A DNA stretch of 64,000 bases from Afipia sp. (GTDB lineage Bacteria; Pseudomonadota; Alphaproteobacteria; Rhizobiales; Xanthobacteraceae), in contig JAFKEQ010000001.1 of the NCBI GenBank assembly GCA_017308575.1, positions 310,001 to 374,000 on the forward strand, in the 5' to 3' direction. The position numbers were made by a program, and so were the translations under genes. The notes under the pieces were generated by a model that was given only the letters and a program-made list of their open reading frames with translations, had not been told where the DNA came from and made no database searches. This document shows positions 28,301 to 37,569 of the stretch, piece by piece (position 1 is the first letter of the stretch; each line of letters starts with the position of its first letter).

Positions 28301-29509
28301 CTATCGCGCCGATTTTGAGATCGCGGTCAGAGTGTCCATTGTAAACTGCTCGGACGCCGCCAGCGCCTTTTCGCGCCCATCGACCTTGGCAATCCACGGC
28401 CGCACCAGACCGCTATCGGATGGCGGCAACAGCAGGAGTTCATGCTTCGCGGCGTTGACGTCATTTCGCTGCGCAGCAGCCGTTGCACGCGCGATCACCC
28501 TGACCGAACCGCTCGCCTGCGCATCGGTGCGCTGGATGCGAACAAGCCTTGCAAAGCTCTGCTGAAGACGCTCGACGATTCCGGAAGGTGCCGGCTGCAC
28601 CTCCGGCTTCGGCGTAAGTTGCGCCAGCAGCCCGAGCAGTTCCTTGCTCAGCGCATCGGCATCGGGAATGCCGCTCTGTGCGAAAGGATCGAGCGTCCTG
28701 AGCGCGTCGTTCTCACCGGCAACGGAACGGGCGGCAGCAAGTTCTGCGACATAGGGCGAACCACGACGCACGGCCTTGTCGAGATCGATCAGTGTATCCA
28801 GCCTGCGAATTTTTGAATCGTCCGCGGGCGGCTGCGGCGCGGGTGCTGCCGCCGCCGCGCTCAGCGCCGCAGTAGCGCGCTCGATCTTGCCGAGACGTTC
28901 CTCGACCGCGGACATGTCGACGGACGGCGCGCCCTGCGGCTCGCCGCTCATAGCCGCCTGCGGCGAAGCGGATTTCATGTCGTTCAGTGCGGCGGCGGTC
29001 TTCTCGGTTTGCGTTCGCATTGCTCCGAGATCATTGCGCAGCGCTGTCACGGATTTTTCGACGGCATCGAGACGTGCGGCAATCGCGGGATCGGCAGCGG
29101 GGCGCGGCGCAGGCTTCGCCGCGTCGGCTTCGACCTTGGCCACACGCGTGCCGAGCCTGTCGATGTCCACCTTGTTCGCGGCGATGTTTTCCGCCAGCGG
29201 GGCGGTCGAGACCGGCGCGGAACCGGAAGGCCAGCCTGCAAGTGTGGCGCCGCCGATGACAAATCCGCCCGCCACCGCGCCGGCAAGAGCCGAAACAAGA
29301 ATCGAGGACGTGGATGAAGTGGGTGGCGGCGACGCGGTGTCTGAATCGGGCCGCGCCTCGCTCTCTTCAGAAGCAGACTCCGGCGCGGCAGCGGTTTCCG
29401 CTGCGGCCGGCGTGGTGTCCGTGACATCCGACGCGTCGAGATCGATGGTCGGCGGCGCACGCTTTGCCGCGTCTCCGATGCCCGCCTTGTCCTGCTTGTC
29501 ATCGTCCAT
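28301..29509 (-). CDS. Alphaproteobacterial Mic60 / mitofilin homologue
   Basis: 402 aa. An acidic, low-complexity cytoplasmic N-terminus (1-65) is followed by one membrane segment (about 68-95, SSILVSALAGAVAGGFVIGG), then a long coiled coil (about 105-235) and a C-terminal helical region resembling the mitofilin signature (250-400). Family knowledge: alphaproteobacterial Mic60 is encoded beside heme genes, shapes intracytoplasmic membranes and contacts the outer-membrane assembly machinery. The operon position here fits exactly. The start at 29509 has GGGAG six bases upstream. Confidence 0.88.
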   Translation of the reverse strand: MDDDKQDKAGIGDAAKRAPPTIDLDASDVTDTTPAAAETAAAPESASEESEARPDSDTASPPPTSSTSSILVSALAGAVAGGFVIGGATLAGWPSGSAPVSTAPLAENIAANKVDIDRLGTRVAKVEADAAKPAPRPAADPAIAARLDAVEKSVTALRNDLGAMRTQTEKTAAALNDMKSASPQAAMSGEPQGAPSVDMSAVEERLGKIERATAALSAAAAAPAPQPPADDSKIRRLDTLIDLDKAVRRGSPYVAELAAARSVAGENDALRTLDPFAQSGIPDADALSKELLGLLAQLTPKPEVQPAPSGIVERLQQSFARLVRIQRTDAQASGSVRVIARATAAAQRNDVNAAKHELLLLPPSDSGLVRPWIAKVDGREKALAASEQFTMDTLTAISKSAR

Positions 29510-29571
29510 CGAACACTCCCTGCGTAGCGAACCGCCACACTAGCAGATTCCATCGGCTTCGCCCGCTCCAA

Positions 29572-30318
29572 TTAGGACGACGACGCCTTAACCATTCTGT
29601 CCACCACATCGAGCAGGGCTTTTTCGTCGGGCGCGCGCGCCGCCGCAACCTGCATCGCGCCAGCCTCGCGCAAAACCGTCGCCACCGCCTCGGAGATGCA
29701 ACATTGCGGCAAAGCCAAGGCGGAAATTTCAACGCCATCATTCCGCGCGGCATCGAGATAGGCCCGCGCGCTGCGCCGGGAGTAATGCATCACGGCTTCG
29801 ATGACACCCATGCGAAAGGCATTGCCGATGGCCTCGGAGAAACCCGCGATCGGAACCATGCGGTAGGCAGTGTGCGTCACCACCGTAAAGCCCCGCGCGC
29901 CAAGCTCTCCGGCCAGATCGCGCGTGAGATTCTCGCCCGCGAGATAGCAGAGTGCGGCTTTCTTTTTCAGCTTGCCTGCCGCCGCTCTGTCCACGATCCG
30001 GTCGCGCAGCGACACCGCATCGCCGTCCGCCACCGTGATCCTGGCGAATCCCGCGTCAAGCGCCACCCGCGCGGTGTGTTCTCCAACCGCAAACACGGGC
30101 AAAGGCATCAGCCGGGAGCGGATCGGATGCTGTGCGACGGCGCGGACCGCATTGGCGCTGCTCAGGATCACGCCATCGAAGGCGATCTCGTCGTCATCCT
30201 CGAATGCGACGGGTTCAAATCGCAGCATCGGCGAAAGCAGCGCCTCATGGCCCCGCGCGCGCAGGGCCGCGGCGGTCTTCTCTCCGTCCGGAACCGGACG
30301 TGTGACAAGAATGGCCAT
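29572..30318 (-). CDS. hemD: Uroporphyrinogen-III synthase
   Basis: 248 aa. HemD pattern: an N-terminal LVTRPVPDGEKTAAALRARG, ILSSANAVRAV, FAVGEHTARVALDAGF, then ALCYLAGENLTRDLAGEL and a C-terminal MHYSRRSARAY. It cyclises hydroxymethylbilane to uroporphyrinogen III. It is the first gene of hemD-mic60-hemY. The preceding enzyme gene hemC, often adjacent in Rhizobiales, is not here: only 91 bases separate hemD from divergent tsaD. Confidence 0.92.
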   Translation of the reverse strand: MAILVTRPVPDGEKTAAALRARGHEALLSPMLRFEPVAFEDDDEIAFDGVILSSANAVRAVAQHPIRSRLMPLPVFAVGEHTARVALDAGFARITVADGDAVSLRDRIVDRAAAGKLKKKAALCYLAGENLTRDLAGELGARGFTVVTHTAYRMVPIAGFSEAIGNAFRMGVIEAVMHYSRRSARAYLDAARNDGVEISALALPQCCISEAVATVLREAGAMQVAAARAPDEKALLDVVDRMVKASSS

Positions 30319-30409
30319 TTATGAAGCTCCATGCAGCTCAAGCAAGGATAGCCCGCCTGACGATTTCACGTTATGAACCCCTTCAACGACGGGAAGGCAA
30401 GGACTGAAA

Positions 30410-31498
30410 TTGGCAAGCAAGCCGACACTGGTATTGGGGATCGAGACCACCTGCGACGAAACCGCCGCCGCCGTGATCGAACGACAGCGCGACGGATCGG
30501 GGAAGATTCTGTCCAATATCGTGCGCTCGCAGATCGACGAGCACGCGCCATTCGGCGGCGTGGTGCCTGAGATCGCGGCACGTGCCCATGTCGATATGCT
30601 CGACGGCATCATCCGCGCCGCGATGAACGAAGCCAATGTCGGCTTCGGCGATCTGAGCGCGGTGGCGGCCGCGGCCGGCCCGGGTCTGATCGGCGGCGTG
30701 ATCGTCGGCCTCACCACGGCAAAGGCCATCGCGCTGGTGCATGACACGCCACTGATCGCTGTCAATCATCTGGAAGCGCATGCGCTGACGCCGCGCCTTA
30801 CCGTGCCGCTGACATTCCCCTACTGCCTGTTCCTCGCCTCCGGCGGCCACACCCAGATCGTCGCGGTGCTCGGGGTCGGCAAATATGTGCGGATCGGTAC
30901 CACGCTGGACGATGCGATGGGCGAAGCCTTCGACAAGGTCGCCAAGATGCTGGACCTGCCCTATCCGGGCGGGCCGCAGGTGGAGCGCGCCGCCGCGCAT
31001 GGCGATCCCGCGCGGTTCGACTTTCCGCGCCCGATGCTCGGACGGCCCGATGCGAATTTTTCGCTCTCCGGATTGAAGACCGCCGTGCGCAACGAAGTCG
31101 CGCGTCTCGATCCGCCCGAACCGCAGGACATCGCGGATCTTTGCGCAGGCTTTCAGGCCGCCGTGCTCGATCTCACCGCGGACCGCATTCGCGTCGGCCT
31201 GCGCCTGTTCCAGCAGCAATTCGGCCCGCCCCGCGCGCTGGTCGCGGCCGGCGGCGTGGCATCGAATCTCGCGATCCGCAGCGCGCTGCATGACATCGCG
31301 GCGCAGGCGCAGACCACGCTCATCGTGCCGCCGCCCGCGCTCTGCACCGACAACGGCGCGATGATCGCATGGGCCGGGGCGGAGCGTCTTGCACTCCGGC
31401 TGACCGACGACATGGAGACCGCGCCCCGCGCGCGCTGGCGGCTGGACGAAACCACGCAGACACCTTTGAAATTCGCCAACACCCGCGCGCGGCATTAA
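30410..31498 (+). CDS. tsaD: tRNA t6A threonylcarbamoyltransferase TsaD
   Basis: 362 aa from a TTG at 30410 (reading [20 protein letters not shown]); no in-frame ATG fits. Family motifs: [12 protein letters not shown], the metal-binding HLEAH (usually HLEGH/HMEGH; both His retained), [30 protein letters not shown] and AAGGVASN. It installs threonylcarbamoyl on A37 of ANN-decoding tRNAs with TsaB and TsaE, which are elsewhere. It is directly followed by gpsA with one base between. Confidence 0.96.
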   Translation: MASKPTLVLGIETTCDETAAAVIERQRDGSGKILSNIVRSQIDEHAPFGGVVPEIAARAHVDMLDGIIRAAMNEANVGFGDLSAVAAAAGPGLIGGVIVGLTTAKAIALVHDTPLIAVNHLEAHALTPRLTVPLTFPYCLFLASGGHTQIVAVLGVGKYVRIGTTLDDAMGEAFDKVAKMLDLPYPGGPQVERAAAHGDPARFDFPRPMLGRPDANFSLSGLKTAVRNEVARLDPPEPQDIADLCAGFQAAVLDLTADRIRVGLRLFQQQFGPPRALVAAGGVASNLAIRSALHDIAAQAQTTLIVPPPALCTDNGAMIAWAGAERLALRLTDDMETAPRARWRLDETTQTPLKFANTRARH

Positions 31499-31499
31499 A

Positions 31500-32480
31500 A
31501 TGATCACGCATCAGAACATCGCCATCGTCGGGGCGGGCGCATGGGGCACGGCGCTGGCCAATGCCACCGCGCGCGCCGGACGCGACGTGACGCTGATCGC
31601 GCGCGATCCTGCCGCGGCGAACGCCATTGCGCACACGCGCGAGAATCCGAAACTGCCCGGCATTCCGCTCGCTGCATCGATCAAGGTCAGCAGCGATCTC
31701 GCGCAGGCCGGGCAAGCCGATGCGGTGCTGCTGGTGACGCCCGCGCAAAACCTGCGGCAGGCCGCTGTTGCGATGGCGCCGCATCTCGCATCCGGCACGC
31801 CGGTGATCGTTTGCGCCAAGGGCATCGAGCGCGGCACGCATCGCTTCATGACGGAGATTGTCGCGGAATCTGCGCCGCAGGCTGTGCCCGCGATTCTCTC
31901 CGGCCCGAGCTTCGACGTCGATGTCGCGCGCGGGCTTCCCACCGCGGTAACGCTGGCGACGCGCGACGAAGCGCTGGCGAAAGCGCTGGTGCAGGCTTTG
32001 GGATCATCGACCTTCCGTCCCTATCACTCCACCGATGTGCGCGGCGTCGAAATCGGCGGCGCGGCCAAGAACGTGCTGGCGATTGCGGCGGGCATCGTCG
32101 CGGGCAAGCAACTCGGCGCATCGGCGCTGGCGGCGCTGACCACGCGCGGCTTCGCGGAACTGATGCGGCTCGGCCTCGCCTGCGGCGCGCGGCCCGAGAC
32201 CATCGCGGGCCTGTCCGGCCTCGGCGACCTTCTGCTGTCGTGCTCGAGCCCGCAGTCGCGCAATTTTTCCTACGGCCTCGCATTGGGCAAAGGCGAGACG
32301 CCGCCGCTGGGCAAGCTGGCCGAGGGCGCGTTCACCGCGCCGGTGCTGATCGAACTTGCGACCGAAAAGAATGTGGAGATGCCGGTGGCCAGCGCTGTCG
32401 CCGCTGTGCTGGGCGGCGCGGTGTCCGTAAACGATGCGATCGAGGCGCTGCTGACGCGGCCGTTCAGAAGCGAAGGATAA
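31500..32480 (+). CDS. gpsA: Glycerol-3-phosphate dehydrogenase [NAD(P)+]
   Basis: 326 aa. The N-terminal Rossmann motif is [12 protein letters not shown] (residues 8-19), followed by [20 protein letters not shown] and the catalytic Lys in [15 protein letters not shown], then [14 protein letters not shown]. It reduces dihydroxyacetone phosphate to sn-glycerol-3-phosphate for phospholipid synthesis. Its ATG begins two bases after the tsaD stop, so translation is probably coupled. Confidence 0.97.
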   Translation: MITHQNIAIVGAGAWGTALANATARAGRDVTLIARDPAAANAIAHTRENPKLPGIPLAASIKVSSDLAQAGQADAVLLVTPAQNLRQAAVAMAPHLASGTPVIVCAKGIERGTHRFMTEIVAESAPQAVPAILSGPSFDVDVARGLPTAVTLATRDEALAKALVQALGSSTFRPYHSTDVRGVEIGGAAKNVLAIAAGIVAGKQLGASALAALTTRGFAELMRLGLACGARPETIAGLSGLGDLLLSCSSPQSRNFSYGLALGKGETPPLGKLAEGAFTAPVLIELATEKNVEMPVASAVAAVLGGAVSVNDAIEALLTRPFRSEG

Positions 32481-32491
32481 TCTAATCGACT

Positions 32492-32578
32492 GTCATGGCC
32501 GGGTTTATCCCGGCCATCCCGACCAAGTGAGCACTCTGCCTCATTCATCGGGATCACCGGGACAAGCCCGGTGATGAC
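32492..32578. repeat. Extragenic compound palindrome, family D
   Basis: GTCATGGCCGGG-TTTAT-CCCGGCCATCCCGA at the left and TCGGGATCACCGGG-ACAAG-CCCGGTGATGAC at the right: two hairpins that also match each other as inverted copies at their edges. It lies between gpsA and the EVE gene and may attenuate transcription. Confidence 0.7.
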
Positions 32579-32603
32579 ATGAGGAGAGAACAGGACGAAC
32601 GCA

Positions 32604-33020
32604 ATGAACTACTGGCTCGTGAAATCAGAACCGTCGGTGTGGTCGTGGGACCAGCAGGTGGCGAAGGGCGCGAAGGGCGAAGCCTGGACCGGCGTGCGCA
32701 ACCACAGCGCCAAGCTGAACATGATGAAGATGAAGAAGGGCGACCGCGCCTTCTACTATCATTCCAACGAGGGCAAGGAGATCGTCGGGATCGTCGAGAT
32801 CGTGAAGGAGCATTATCCCGATCCGACCGACGCAAGCGGAAAGTTCGTCTGCGTCGACATCGCCGCCGACAAGCCGCTGAAGACGCCGGTGACGCTCGAA
32901 GCGATCAAAGCCGACAAGAAACTTGCCGACATGGAACTGGTGAAACTGTCGCGGCTGTCGGTGCAGAGCGTGACGGCCGATCAGTGGAAATACATCTGCA
33001 AGCTGGGTGGGGTGTCGTAG
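32604..33020 (+). CDS. EVE domain protein (THYN1-like)
   Basis: 138 aa, a stand-alone EVE domain. The signatures are YWLVKSEPSVWSWDQQV at the start, WTGVRNHSAKLNMMKMKKGD and FYYHSNEGKEIVGIVEI. EVE/PUA-like domains bind modified bases in DNA or RNA. In Rhizobiales this gene follows tsaD-gpsA, which favours a tRNA- or RNA-related housekeeping role over restriction. A palindromic repeat separates it from gpsA and another follows it. Confidence 0.93.
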   Translation: MNYWLVKSEPSVWSWDQQVAKGAKGEAWTGVRNHSAKLNMMKMKKGDRAFYYHSNEGKEIVGIVEIVKEHYPDPTDASGKFVCVDIAADKPLKTPVTLEAIKADKKLADMELVKLSRLSVQSVTADQWKYICKLGGVS

Positions 33021-33026
33021 ACGTAT

Positions 33027-33111
33027 CGTCATTGCGAGGAGCGCTTGCGACGAAGCAATCCAGCTCCTTGTCTTTTAACTTATGGATTGCTTCGCTTCGC
33101 TCGCAATGACG
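33027..33111. repeat. Extragenic palindromic repeat, family A, copy 2
   Basis: CGTCATTGCGAGGAGCG and CGAAGCAATCCAG form the left arm; GGATTGCTTCGC and CTCGCAATGACG the right arm. The right arm contains the ATG (33106) that starts the following methyltransferase frame. Confidence 0.85.
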
Positions 33112-33777
33112 GCTGGGTCCAACATATCCATCATCGACAAATCCGCCTTCATCCGCGCCAACACGCGGCTGCGGCCGGTACCGCTGGCGCCGGAGATCGT
33201 GCTGCATGTGGCCGATGAAGCCGTGCCGCTCTGGCACAAGACCGAGGAAGAACTCGGCGAAGCCGGATTGCCGCCGCCGTTCTGGGCCTTTGCATGGGCC
33301 GGAGGCCAGGCGCTGGCGCGGCATGTGCTCGACAATGCGGACAGCGTGCGCGGCAAGACCGTGCTCGATCTCGCCAGCGGATCGGGCCTTGTCGGCATCG
33401 CCGCGATGAAAGCAGGGGCCGCCTCCGTCGTCGCCGCCGATCTCGACGCCTTCGCCTGCGCCGCCGCCGAACTGAATGCGGCGGAGAATAACGTCACGCT
33501 GACCACATGCCCGGACGATCTGCTCGGCGCGTCCGACGACCGCCGCTGGGATGTGATCCTCGCCGGGGACATCTTTTACGAGCGCGACACCGCGCAGCGC
33601 GCCTTCGATTTTCTCAGCGCCCACGCCGCGTGGGGCGCGGCGGTCCTGATCGGCGATCCCGGCCGCAGTTATCTGCCCCGCGACAAATTGCGCCGGATCG
33701 CCGATTACAGCGTGCCAGTGACCCGCGATCTTGAAGACACCGAGATCAAACAAACCGCGGTCTGGACGCTGCTTTAA
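33106..33777 (+). CDS. ETF-beta lysine methyltransferase-like (METTL20-type) enzyme
   Basis: 223 aa from the ATG at 33106; the earlier in-frame ATG at 33082 would translate repeat sequence. Class I SAM fold: PPPFWAFAWAGGQALARHVL, motif I VLDLASGSGLVGIAA, VVAADLDAFA (motif II), WDVILAGDIFYE and VLIGDPGRSYLP. This set is characteristic of the METTL20/EtfBKMT group that methylates electron-transfer flavoprotein beta, though related protein-lysine methyltransferases cannot be excluded. The start codon lies in an extragenic palindrome and no Shine-Dalgarno is visible. Confidence 0.85.
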   Translation: MTAGSNISIIDKSAFIRANTRLRPVPLAPEIVLHVADEAVPLWHKTEEELGEAGLPPPFWAFAWAGGQALARHVLDNADSVRGKTVLDLASGSGLVGIAAMKAGAASVVAADLDAFACAAAELNAAENNVTLTTCPDDLLGASDDRRWDVILAGDIFYERDTAQRAFDFLSAHAAWGAAVLIGDPGRSYLPRDKLRRIADYSVPVTRDLEDTEIKQTAVWTLL

Positions 33778-33844
33778 TGCCAGCGCGCCGCGTAAAACGG
33801 AGTGCGGCCGCAGCGGGCCAGACAAAAGTCCTATTCAGCGCGGC

Positions 33845-33874
33845 TTGTGGTCCCTGCGGGCAAAAGCGCATAAT
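33845..33874 (+). promoter_or_regulatory. Possible promoter of acs
   Basis: TTGTGG (33845-33850), an 18-base spacer and CATAAT (33869-33874) lie about 70 bases before the acs start. Weak match, position reasonable. Confidence 0.3.
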
Positions 33875-33942
33875 GGGGACAATCAAGAACACGCCCGTGC
33901 GCATGTTGTGACGCGGGATTTGGCGTGGAGGATTGAGAAGTT

Positions 33943-35895
33943 ATGTCCGACAAGATTTACGACGTGTCCGCAGAGTGGGCGAAGCGCGCTTTTATCAACG
34001 ACGCCAAGTATCGCGAGATGTATGCGCGCTCGGTCAAGGACCCGAACGGCTTCTGGGGCGAGGAAGCCGCCACGCGGCTGCACTGGAGCAAGCCCTTCAC
34101 CAAGGTGGAGAATGTCTCCTTCGCGCCCGGCAACATTTCGATCAAGTGGTTCGAGGATGGCGAGCTGAACGCCGCCTATAACTGCATCGACCGCCATCTC
34201 GACACGCGCGGCGATCAGGTCGCAATCATCTGGGAAGGCGACGATCCGTCCGAATCGAAGAAGATCACCTATCGCGAGCTGCATGACGAAGTCTGCAAGA
34301 TGGCCAACATCCTGCGGCTGCGGAATGTGCAGAAGGGCGACCGCGTCACCATTTATCTTCCGATGATTCCGGAAGCGGCCTACGCCATGCTGGCTTGCGC
34401 GCGGATCGGTGCGATTCATTCGGTGGTGTTCGGCGGCTTCTCGCCGGACTCGCTGGCGCAGCGCATCACCGACTGCAAGTCCAAGGTCGTCATCACCGCA
34501 GACGAAGGCCTGCGCGGCGGCAAGAAGGTGCCGCTGAAGGCCAATGTCGATGCCGCCATCGCCAAGACCGGCGGCGTCGACTGGGTGATCGTGGTCAAGC
34601 GCACCGGCGGCGCGATCAATATGGACCCCGTGCGCGACGTCTGGCATCACGAAGCCGCCGCCATGGTGGACACCGACTGCCCCGCCGAGCCGATGAATGC
34701 GGAAGACCCGCTGTTCATTCTCTACACATCGGGCTCGACCGGCACGCCGAAGGGCGTGCTGCACACCACCGGCGGCTATCTCACCTTCGCGTCGATCACC
34801 CATCAATATGTGTTCGACTATCACGACGGCGACATCTACTGGTGCACCGCCGACGTCGGCTGGGTCACCGGCCACAGCTACATTCTCTACGGTCCGCTCG
34901 CCAACGGCGCGACCACGCTGATGTTCGAAGGCGTTCCGAACTATCCGGACAATTCCCGGTTCTGGAACGTGATCGACAAGCACAAGGTCAACATCTTCTA
35001 CACTGCGCCCACCGCAATCCGCGCACTGATGCAGAGCGGCGACGAACCGGTGAAGAAGACCTCGCGCGCAAGCTTGCGTCTCCTGGGTTCGGTCGGCGAG
35101 CCGATCAATCCCGAAGCGTGGGAATGGTATCACCGCGTCGTCGGAGACGACCGCTGCCCGATCGTCGATACATGGTGGCAGACCGAAACCGGCGGCATTC
35201 TGATCTCGCCGTTGCCCGGCGCCATCGCGCAGAAGCCGGGCTCGGCGACCAAGCCGTTCTTCGGCGTCGTTCCCGAGATCGTCGATGCCGACGGCAAGGT
35301 TCTGGAGGGCGAGGCGCAGGGCAATCTTTGTCTTGCGAAGTCATGGCCGGGCCAGATGCGCACCGTCTACGGCGACCATGCGCGCTTCGAACAGACGTAC
35401 TTCTCGACTTACAAAAACAAGTACTTCACCGGCGACGGATGCCGCCGCGACGCCGACGGCTATTACTGGATCACCGGCCGCGTCGACGACGTGATCAACG
35501 TGTCGGGTCACCGCATGGGCACCGCCGAAGTCGAAAGCTCGCTGGTGGCGCATGATGCGGTGTCGGAAGCCGCCGTTGTCGGCTATCCGCACGACATCAA
35601 GGGCCAGGGCATCTATGCCTATGTCACGCTGATGAGCGGCGTCGAGCCGACCGAGATGCTGCGCAAGGAACTGGTGGCGTGGGTACGCAAGGACATCGGT
35701 CCGATCGCCTCCCCCGACCTGATCCAGTTCGCGCCCGGCCTGCCGAAAACGCGATCGGGCAAGATCATGCGCCGCATTCTGCGCAAGATCGCGGAGGACG
35801 AACCGTCGAGCCTCGGCGACACCTCGACGCTCGCCGATCCGATGGTGGTCGACGATCTCGTCAGCAACCGGCAGAACAAGAAACCCGGCGCCTGA
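33943..35895 (+). CDS. acs: Acetyl-CoA synthetase
   Basis: 650 aa, standard length. The adenylate-forming core has the P-loop [13 protein letters not shown] near residue 260, [11 protein letters not shown] near 405, [20 protein letters not shown], and the regulatory/catalytic Lys in [12 protein letters not shown] near 607. It activates acetate to acetyl-AMP, then acetyl-CoA. The Lys context is the one acetylated by Pat-type enzymes in relatives. GGAGG and GAGAAG precede the ATG. It ends in a very strong terminator. Confidence 0.98.
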   Translation: MSDKIYDVSAEWAKRAFINDAKYREMYARSVKDPNGFWGEEAATRLHWSKPFTKVENVSFAPGNISIKWFEDGELNAAYNCIDRHLDTRGDQVAIIWEGDDPSESKKITYRELHDEVCKMANILRLRNVQKGDRVTIYLPMIPEAAYAMLACARIGAIHSVVFGGFSPDSLAQRITDCKSKVVITADEGLRGGKKVPLKANVDAAIAKTGGVDWVIVVKRTGGAINMDPVRDVWHHEAAAMVDTDCPAEPMNAEDPLFILYTSGSTGTPKGVLHTTGGYLTFASITHQYVFDYHDGDIYWCTADVGWVTGHSYILYGPLANGATTLMFEGVPNYPDNSRFWNVIDKHKVNIFYTAPTAIRALMQSGDEPVKKTSRASLRLLGSVGEPINPEAWEWYHRVVGDDRCPIVDTWWQTETGGILISPLPGAIAQKPGSATKPFFGVVPEIVDADGKVLEGEAQGNLCLAKSWPGQMRTVYGDHARFEQTYFSTYKNKYFTGDGCRRDADGYYWITGRVDDVINVSGHRMGTAEVESSLVAHDAVSEAAVVGYPHDIKGQGIYAYVTLMSGVEPTEMLRKELVAWVRKDIGPIASPDLIQFAPGLPKTRSGKIMRRILRKIAEDEPSSLGDTSTLADPMVVDDLVSNRQNKKPGA

Positions 35896-35932
35896 GATTT
35901 TCAGTTCTCCGGACAATCCGGCGCATCAACAG

Positions 35933-35975
35933 CAATGAGGGCCCGTATCGTCCGATACGGGCCCTCATTGTTTTC
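35933..35975 (+). terminator. acs terminator (18-bp perfect stem)
   Basis: CAATGAGGGCCCGTATCG and its exact complement CGATACGGGCCCTCATTG are separated by two bases and followed by TTTTC. It lies between convergent acs and the minus-strand hydrolase, so it may act on both. Confidence 0.9.
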
Positions 35976-35988
35976 AGGTGTGCCTCGT

Positions 35989-36951
35989 TTATTTGGCGCG
36001 AAGAAACGGCAGGATCACTGCAATCGCCTGATCGGGCTGTTCTTCCATGATCCAGTGGCCGGAATTGGCGATCACGGCGCCGCGCACATTATTGGCCGCA
36101 AAACCGATCTCGCCGGCAAACGCGTCGCCGAACGAATGATCGCCGCCGATCGCAAGCACCGGCATGGTCAACTTGCCCTTCTCCGCAAGCAGCTTCTGAT
36201 TGTCGGCGGCATCCTGCGCGAAAGCCGCGAACTGGCCGCCGAGCGCGTTGTGGATCGCGCCGGGCCGCGCATAGAGGGCTGCATAATGATCGCGAGTCTG
36301 TTCGTCGATCCGCGCCGGGGTTGCGGACAGGTCATTGTAGAAGCGATCCAGCAGGATGCGCTCGCGTCCGGCCACCAGACGCTCGACATCGGGACCGCGG
36401 AAGTTGAAATGCCAGACCCTCGGATCCTTGAACAGGTCGTTCCAATGGCCAAGGCCAGGTAATGGTGCATCCATCGCCACCCATCGCGTGGTGCGTGACG
36501 GATACTGCACAGCGAAGGCATAACCGACCATGTTGCCGATATCGTGGGTGACCAGCGCCGCATCCTTGATTCCCAATCGGTCGAGGATCGCGGCGAGATC
36601 GCGCGCCTGCGCGACCTTCTCATAGCCGCCTTCAGGGTGGGACGAGAGGCCCATGCCGCGCAGGTCGGGGACGACGACTGTGTGATCCTTCTTCAGGACA
36701 TCAGCGAGCGGCTGCCACATGTCGCCGGTGTCGCCGAAGCCATGCAGCAGCACGATGGCGGGACCGGTGCCGCCCACGCGAACATATTGCGTGCCATCGC
36801 TGACCGGGACCTGCTCGCCGCGAAAGTCCGCGGCCCAGGGTTTGACCTCGGCCTGCGCCAACGGGACGGCGAAACATGCCGCCGCGACACCTGCGATGAA
36901 GACGCGGGGCAGGCGGCGGGTCACGGCCGAAACAATGAAATGCGAGAACAT
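35989..36951 (-). CDS. Exported epoxide-hydrolase-like alpha/beta hydrolase
   Basis: 320 aa from the ATG at 36951, which follows AAGGAG seven bases upstream. It has a Sec signal (about 10-34, ending PLAQAE). The oxyanion motif is HGFGDTGDMW, and the nucleophile elbow is THDIGN with Asp137 instead of Ser, as in epoxide hydrolases and haloacid/haloalkane dehalogenases. PDLRGMGLSS and a late SGHWIMEE (catalytic His) complete the pattern. A periplasmic location is unusual for this group. The substrate is unknown. Confidence 0.88.
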   Translation of the reverse strand: MFSHFIVSAVTRRLPRVFIAGVAAACFAVPLAQAEVKPWAADFRGEQVPVSDGTQYVRVGGTGPAIVLLHGFGDTGDMWQPLADVLKKDHTVVVPDLRGMGLSSHPEGGYEKVAQARDLAAILDRLGIKDAALVTHDIGNMVGYAFAVQYPSRTTRWVAMDAPLPGLGHWNDLFKDPRVWHFNFRGPDVERLVAGRERILLDRFYNDLSATPARIDEQTRDHYAALYARPGAIHNALGGQFAAFAQDAADNQKLLAEKGKLTMPVLAIGGDHSFGDAFAGEIGFAANNVRGAVIANSGHWIMEEQPDQAIAVILPFLRAK

Positions 36952-37131
36952 GACCGGTCTCCTTGCCCTTGGCGTCATGCTGCGAGCCGATGTTCACCGG
37001 ATAGCCGCGATCCCGGCTTCCGTGACGATCATGACAGCTTGGCGTGCAACGGAGGCTGGCGCAACGGCTGTGTGCGGATCGAGGTCGCGGCCTTAATGCC
37101 GGGGACAAGGTCCCGGCCCGTTACATGGTTG

Positions 37132-37569
37132 TCACGCCATAAGATCCACGCCCGTGACCTGCCCCTGATAGCGCTGCATCGTCTCCAGCGCGGCCTGCAA
37201 TCGTGCGGCGCCTTCCTGATCGCCGCGCGACAGCGCACCGGCAATGCCGCCTCTGGCGCGATCCATGAAATTCACCGGCGTGGTATCGCTCGCCATATCC
37301 ACCGGCTGCATGGTCCGCGTATCGATCTTGACCGTCATCCCGAGAAACGACGAACTTTCATCCAGGGACATCGCGCCGGATTTGATCTGGCCGTTCATCC
37401 AGTCGAACAGCTGCTGGCGCGTCATGCCGGTGAAATCCGTCGTGGTCACGCCGGATGACGATGCATCAGTCGCTGCGCCGGCGGAGGACATGGCGGCGGG
37501 AAAAACCTGCTTCGCGTCCTTCACCGGAACGGCCTGCTGATAAAGATACGGTCCTGCATCGATGCGCAT
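37132..37569 (-). CDS. Conserved-looking hypothetical protein
   Basis: 145 aa from the ATG at 37569; longer frames upstream look non-coding. No signal peptide or membrane helix. Visible parts: an N-terminal MRIDAGPYLYQQAVPVKD, an Ala/Ser/Thr-rich linker (about 28-50), then a helical block MTRQQLFDWMNGQIKSG - SLDESSSFLGMTVKI and a C-terminal GIAGALSRGDQEGAARLQAA with QVTGVD. The last block looks like a short helical hairpin. I do not recognise a named family, but the composition is that of a genuine gene. No operon partner. Confidence 0.6.
   Translation of the reverse strand: MRIDAGPYLYQQAVPVKDAKQVFPAAMSSAGAATDASSSGVTTTDFTGMTRQQLFDWMNGQIKSGAMSLDESSSFLGMTVKIDTRTMQPVDMASDTTPVNFMDRARGGIAGALSRGDQEGAARLQAALETMQRYQGQVTGVDLMA

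Noticed and set aside
30373..30570. Frame with an ATG upstream of tsaD
   Set aside because: Out of frame with TsaD and overlaps its conserved N-terminus; the TTG at 30410 fits the family.
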